Source of the DNA: G963662675 sp963662675
GTDB taxonomy: Bacteria > Bacteroidota > Bacteroidia > Bacteroidales > Prolixibacteraceae
Reading direction: 5' to 3'
Assembly (NCBI GenBank): GCA_963662675.2
Contig: CAXXHP010000002.1
Location: 434,001 to 498,000, forward strand
Length of the DNA stretch: 64,000 nucleotides
Shown here: piece by piece, positions 62,933 through 64,000 of the stretch
Layout: every line of letters starts with the position of its first letter
Position numbering within the stretch: the stretch's first letter is position 1
The notes under the pieces: model-generated
Told to the model about the DNA's origin: nothing
What the model saw: only the letters and a program-made list of their open reading frames with translations
Database searches by the model: none
Made by a program: the position numbers and the translations under genes

Positions 62933-64000
62933 TTATTCATCGCGCAAGGCAGCGATAGGCTTTATGCTGGCCGCTCTTTTCGCAGGTATATATCCGGCAA
63001 TTGCCCCAGCAATAATCAAGAGTAAAGTGGCAGAAACGGCAATGCCAAAATCTACCGTTGGATTTAAGAATATAGTATCGCCTCCTTCTTGTGAAGCTAC
63101 CGTGCCGGATTGAGTCATCATGTAGTTAATGAATTCCATCAATCCTGTTCCAAGCACCAATCCAATATAGCCAGCAATTGTTGTTATTAGTATGGACTCC
63201 ATTAAAATGAGGCCAATAACGGATGACGGACTTGCGCCAATTGCTTTTCGAATGCCAATTTCTTTAGTGCGTTCTTTTACAACAATCAGCATAATATTGC
63301 TCACTCCCACAATGCCGGCAATGAGTGTTCCTATGCCAATTATCCAAATGAATATATTGATGGCTTGAAAAATTTTCATGGTTTGAATGAAATTTTCCAA
63401 CTTATTATATAGTCCAAGTGCACTGTCGTCGTCTTCATCGAACTTTAGTTTTCGTGAAAAAGTGCTACGTATTTGATCATTTATTTGCTGACTTTCGTCT
63501 AGCGTTTGTCCGTTAATGGTGATGGCAAAACTGTGAAGTCGGTTTGTTCCATTGAATACTTTCTGAGCAGTTGTGACTGGCATATAGGCATTTCTGTATT
63601 GCGTTGTTCCGGGTTCTGTGCAAACACCAACCACTTTGAAAAGAATATTATTAACCTTTACGTATTCGCCTAAAACCTGTTGGTCTTTAAACAGTGCATC
63701 TCTAATGTCTTTCCCTAGCACGACTACTTTTCTGTTTTGTTGGATGTCAACGTCATTTATAAACCGACCTTCTGTCAAGGTAAGAGTCTCAACTGTAATT
63801 AATTCCGGGTGACAAGTAACTGTTGTGTACTCTCCCGATTCTTTACCGAAGGAATAGCGTGTGTTGTTTAAATAATAACGACCCGAAGCCGTTTCAACTC
63901 CGGGAATATTCTGTATCACGTTATAGTCATCGTTATGAAATTGTACCGAGCGGCCTGTTTTTAAACCCTGATACGGGATGGTGGTTTCTCCAGTCCATAT
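62933..64000 (-). CDS. MacB/FtsX-type ABC transporter permease (copy 1), 5' end beyond the window
   Basis: The frame is open from base 64000 to a stop at 62933; 355 residues are present and the first helix is missing past the window edge. It starts inside the periplasmic domain (WTGETTIPYQGLKTGRSVQ) and ends with the same three-helix core as copy 2: IGTLIAGIVGVSNIMLIVVKERTKEIGIRKAIGASPSSVI, TIAGYIGLVLGTGLMEF and IIAGAIAGYIPAKRAASIKPIAALRDE. The first ATG-like start in the frame at 63919 is a GTG inside the domain, not the real start. The ATPase is expected upstream. Confidence 0.92.
   Translation of the reverse strand: MWTGETTIPYQGLKTGRSVQFHNDDYNVIQNIPGVETASGRYYLNNTRYSFGKESGEYTTVTCHPELITVETLTLTEGRFINDVDIQQNRKVVVLGKDIRDALFKDQQVLGEYVKVNNILFKVVGVCTEPGTTQYRNAYMPVTTAQKVFNGTNRLHSFAITINGQTLDESQQINDQIRSTFSRKLKFDEDDDSALGLYNKLENFIQTMKIFQAINIFIWIIGIGTLIAGIVGVSNIMLIVVKERTKEIGIRKAIGASPSSVIGLILMESILITTIAGYIGLVLGTGLMEFINYMMTQSGTVASQEGGDTIFLNPTVDFGIAVSATLLLIIAGAIAGYIPAKRAASIKPIAALRDE

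Noticed and set aside
1..64000. CRISPR arrays, insertion sequences, prophage genes or rRNA.
   Set aside because: No regularly spaced direct repeats, transposase or phage-like frames, or rRNA-like stretches were seen on either strand by reading.

Overview
The window looks like a chromosomal segment of an AT-rich marine-type Bacteroidota, most likely order Marinilabiliales (Prolixibacteraceae or relatives). That placement is an inference from gene content. Supporting signs are a STN-type SusC/SusD pair run by an ECF sigma/FecR switch, the type IX secretion protein SprA, the small subunit of a heterodimeric methylmalonyl-CoA mutase, SPASM-free RlmN, and small Bacteroidota-only proteins. No phage, transposase, integrase or CRISPR array was seen.

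Layout. 1-898: 5' part of mutA, cut by the window edge. 900-4100: a decayed patch holding three gene remnants (a TonB-receptor tail, a LuxR-type regulator tail and a HerA/DUF853 ATPase tail) around two overlapping SDR genes. 4105-8565 (minus): kbl, an outer-membrane protein with a Gly-rich tail, rnhB and a glycosyltransferase carrying a one-base frameshift near its 3' end. 8660-13025 (plus): flippase, DUF3267 membrane zincin and an APC/cation-chloride-type transporter. 13048-13983: a zinc phospholipase C/P1-nuclease-fold protein. 14154-24754 (minus): a polysaccharide utilisation locus read as sigma, FecR, SusC, SusD, DUF3823 lipoprotein and two tandem CE1-like esterases, closed by a terminator. 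25229-25302: tRNA-Ala(GGC). 25587-28397 (plus): two tandem TonB proteins with acidic linkers, then hflX. 28408-43490 (minus): a membrane-anchored DUF3352/propeller-like protein, a U32 peptidase-family protein, sprA-ruvA-pdxA, a nitroreductase and an Ada-like alkyltransferase. 43600-47574: small mixed genes including rlmN, a ferredoxin-reductase-like protein and yidD. 47590-50224 (plus): a zinc ABC transporter operon ending in a 58-residue zinc-ribbon gene. 50300-51430: a secreted PHP phosphoesterase. 51690-58536 (plus): a complete trpEGDCFBA operon behind a classical attenuator with three tandem Trp codons. 58752-58943: a small conserved protein. 59053-64000 (minus): a MacB-type permease pair, membrane-fusion protein and TolC-like protein; the ATPase is not in the window.

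How the parts work together. The PUL encodes its own trans-envelope signalling: the STN domain of SusC should contact FecR, which controls the sigma factor, while SusC/SusD import the ligand and the two esterases remove ester-linked groups. The two TonB proteins could energise such receptors. The trp operon is self-contained and its control can be read directly from the DNA: a short peptide rich in Trp, an anti-terminator segment and a strong terminator. The points most worth following are the trp attenuator, the zinc-ribbon gene in the zinc operon, the start-less reading frame after yidD, the frameshifted glycosyltransferase and the deletion scar near the left end.
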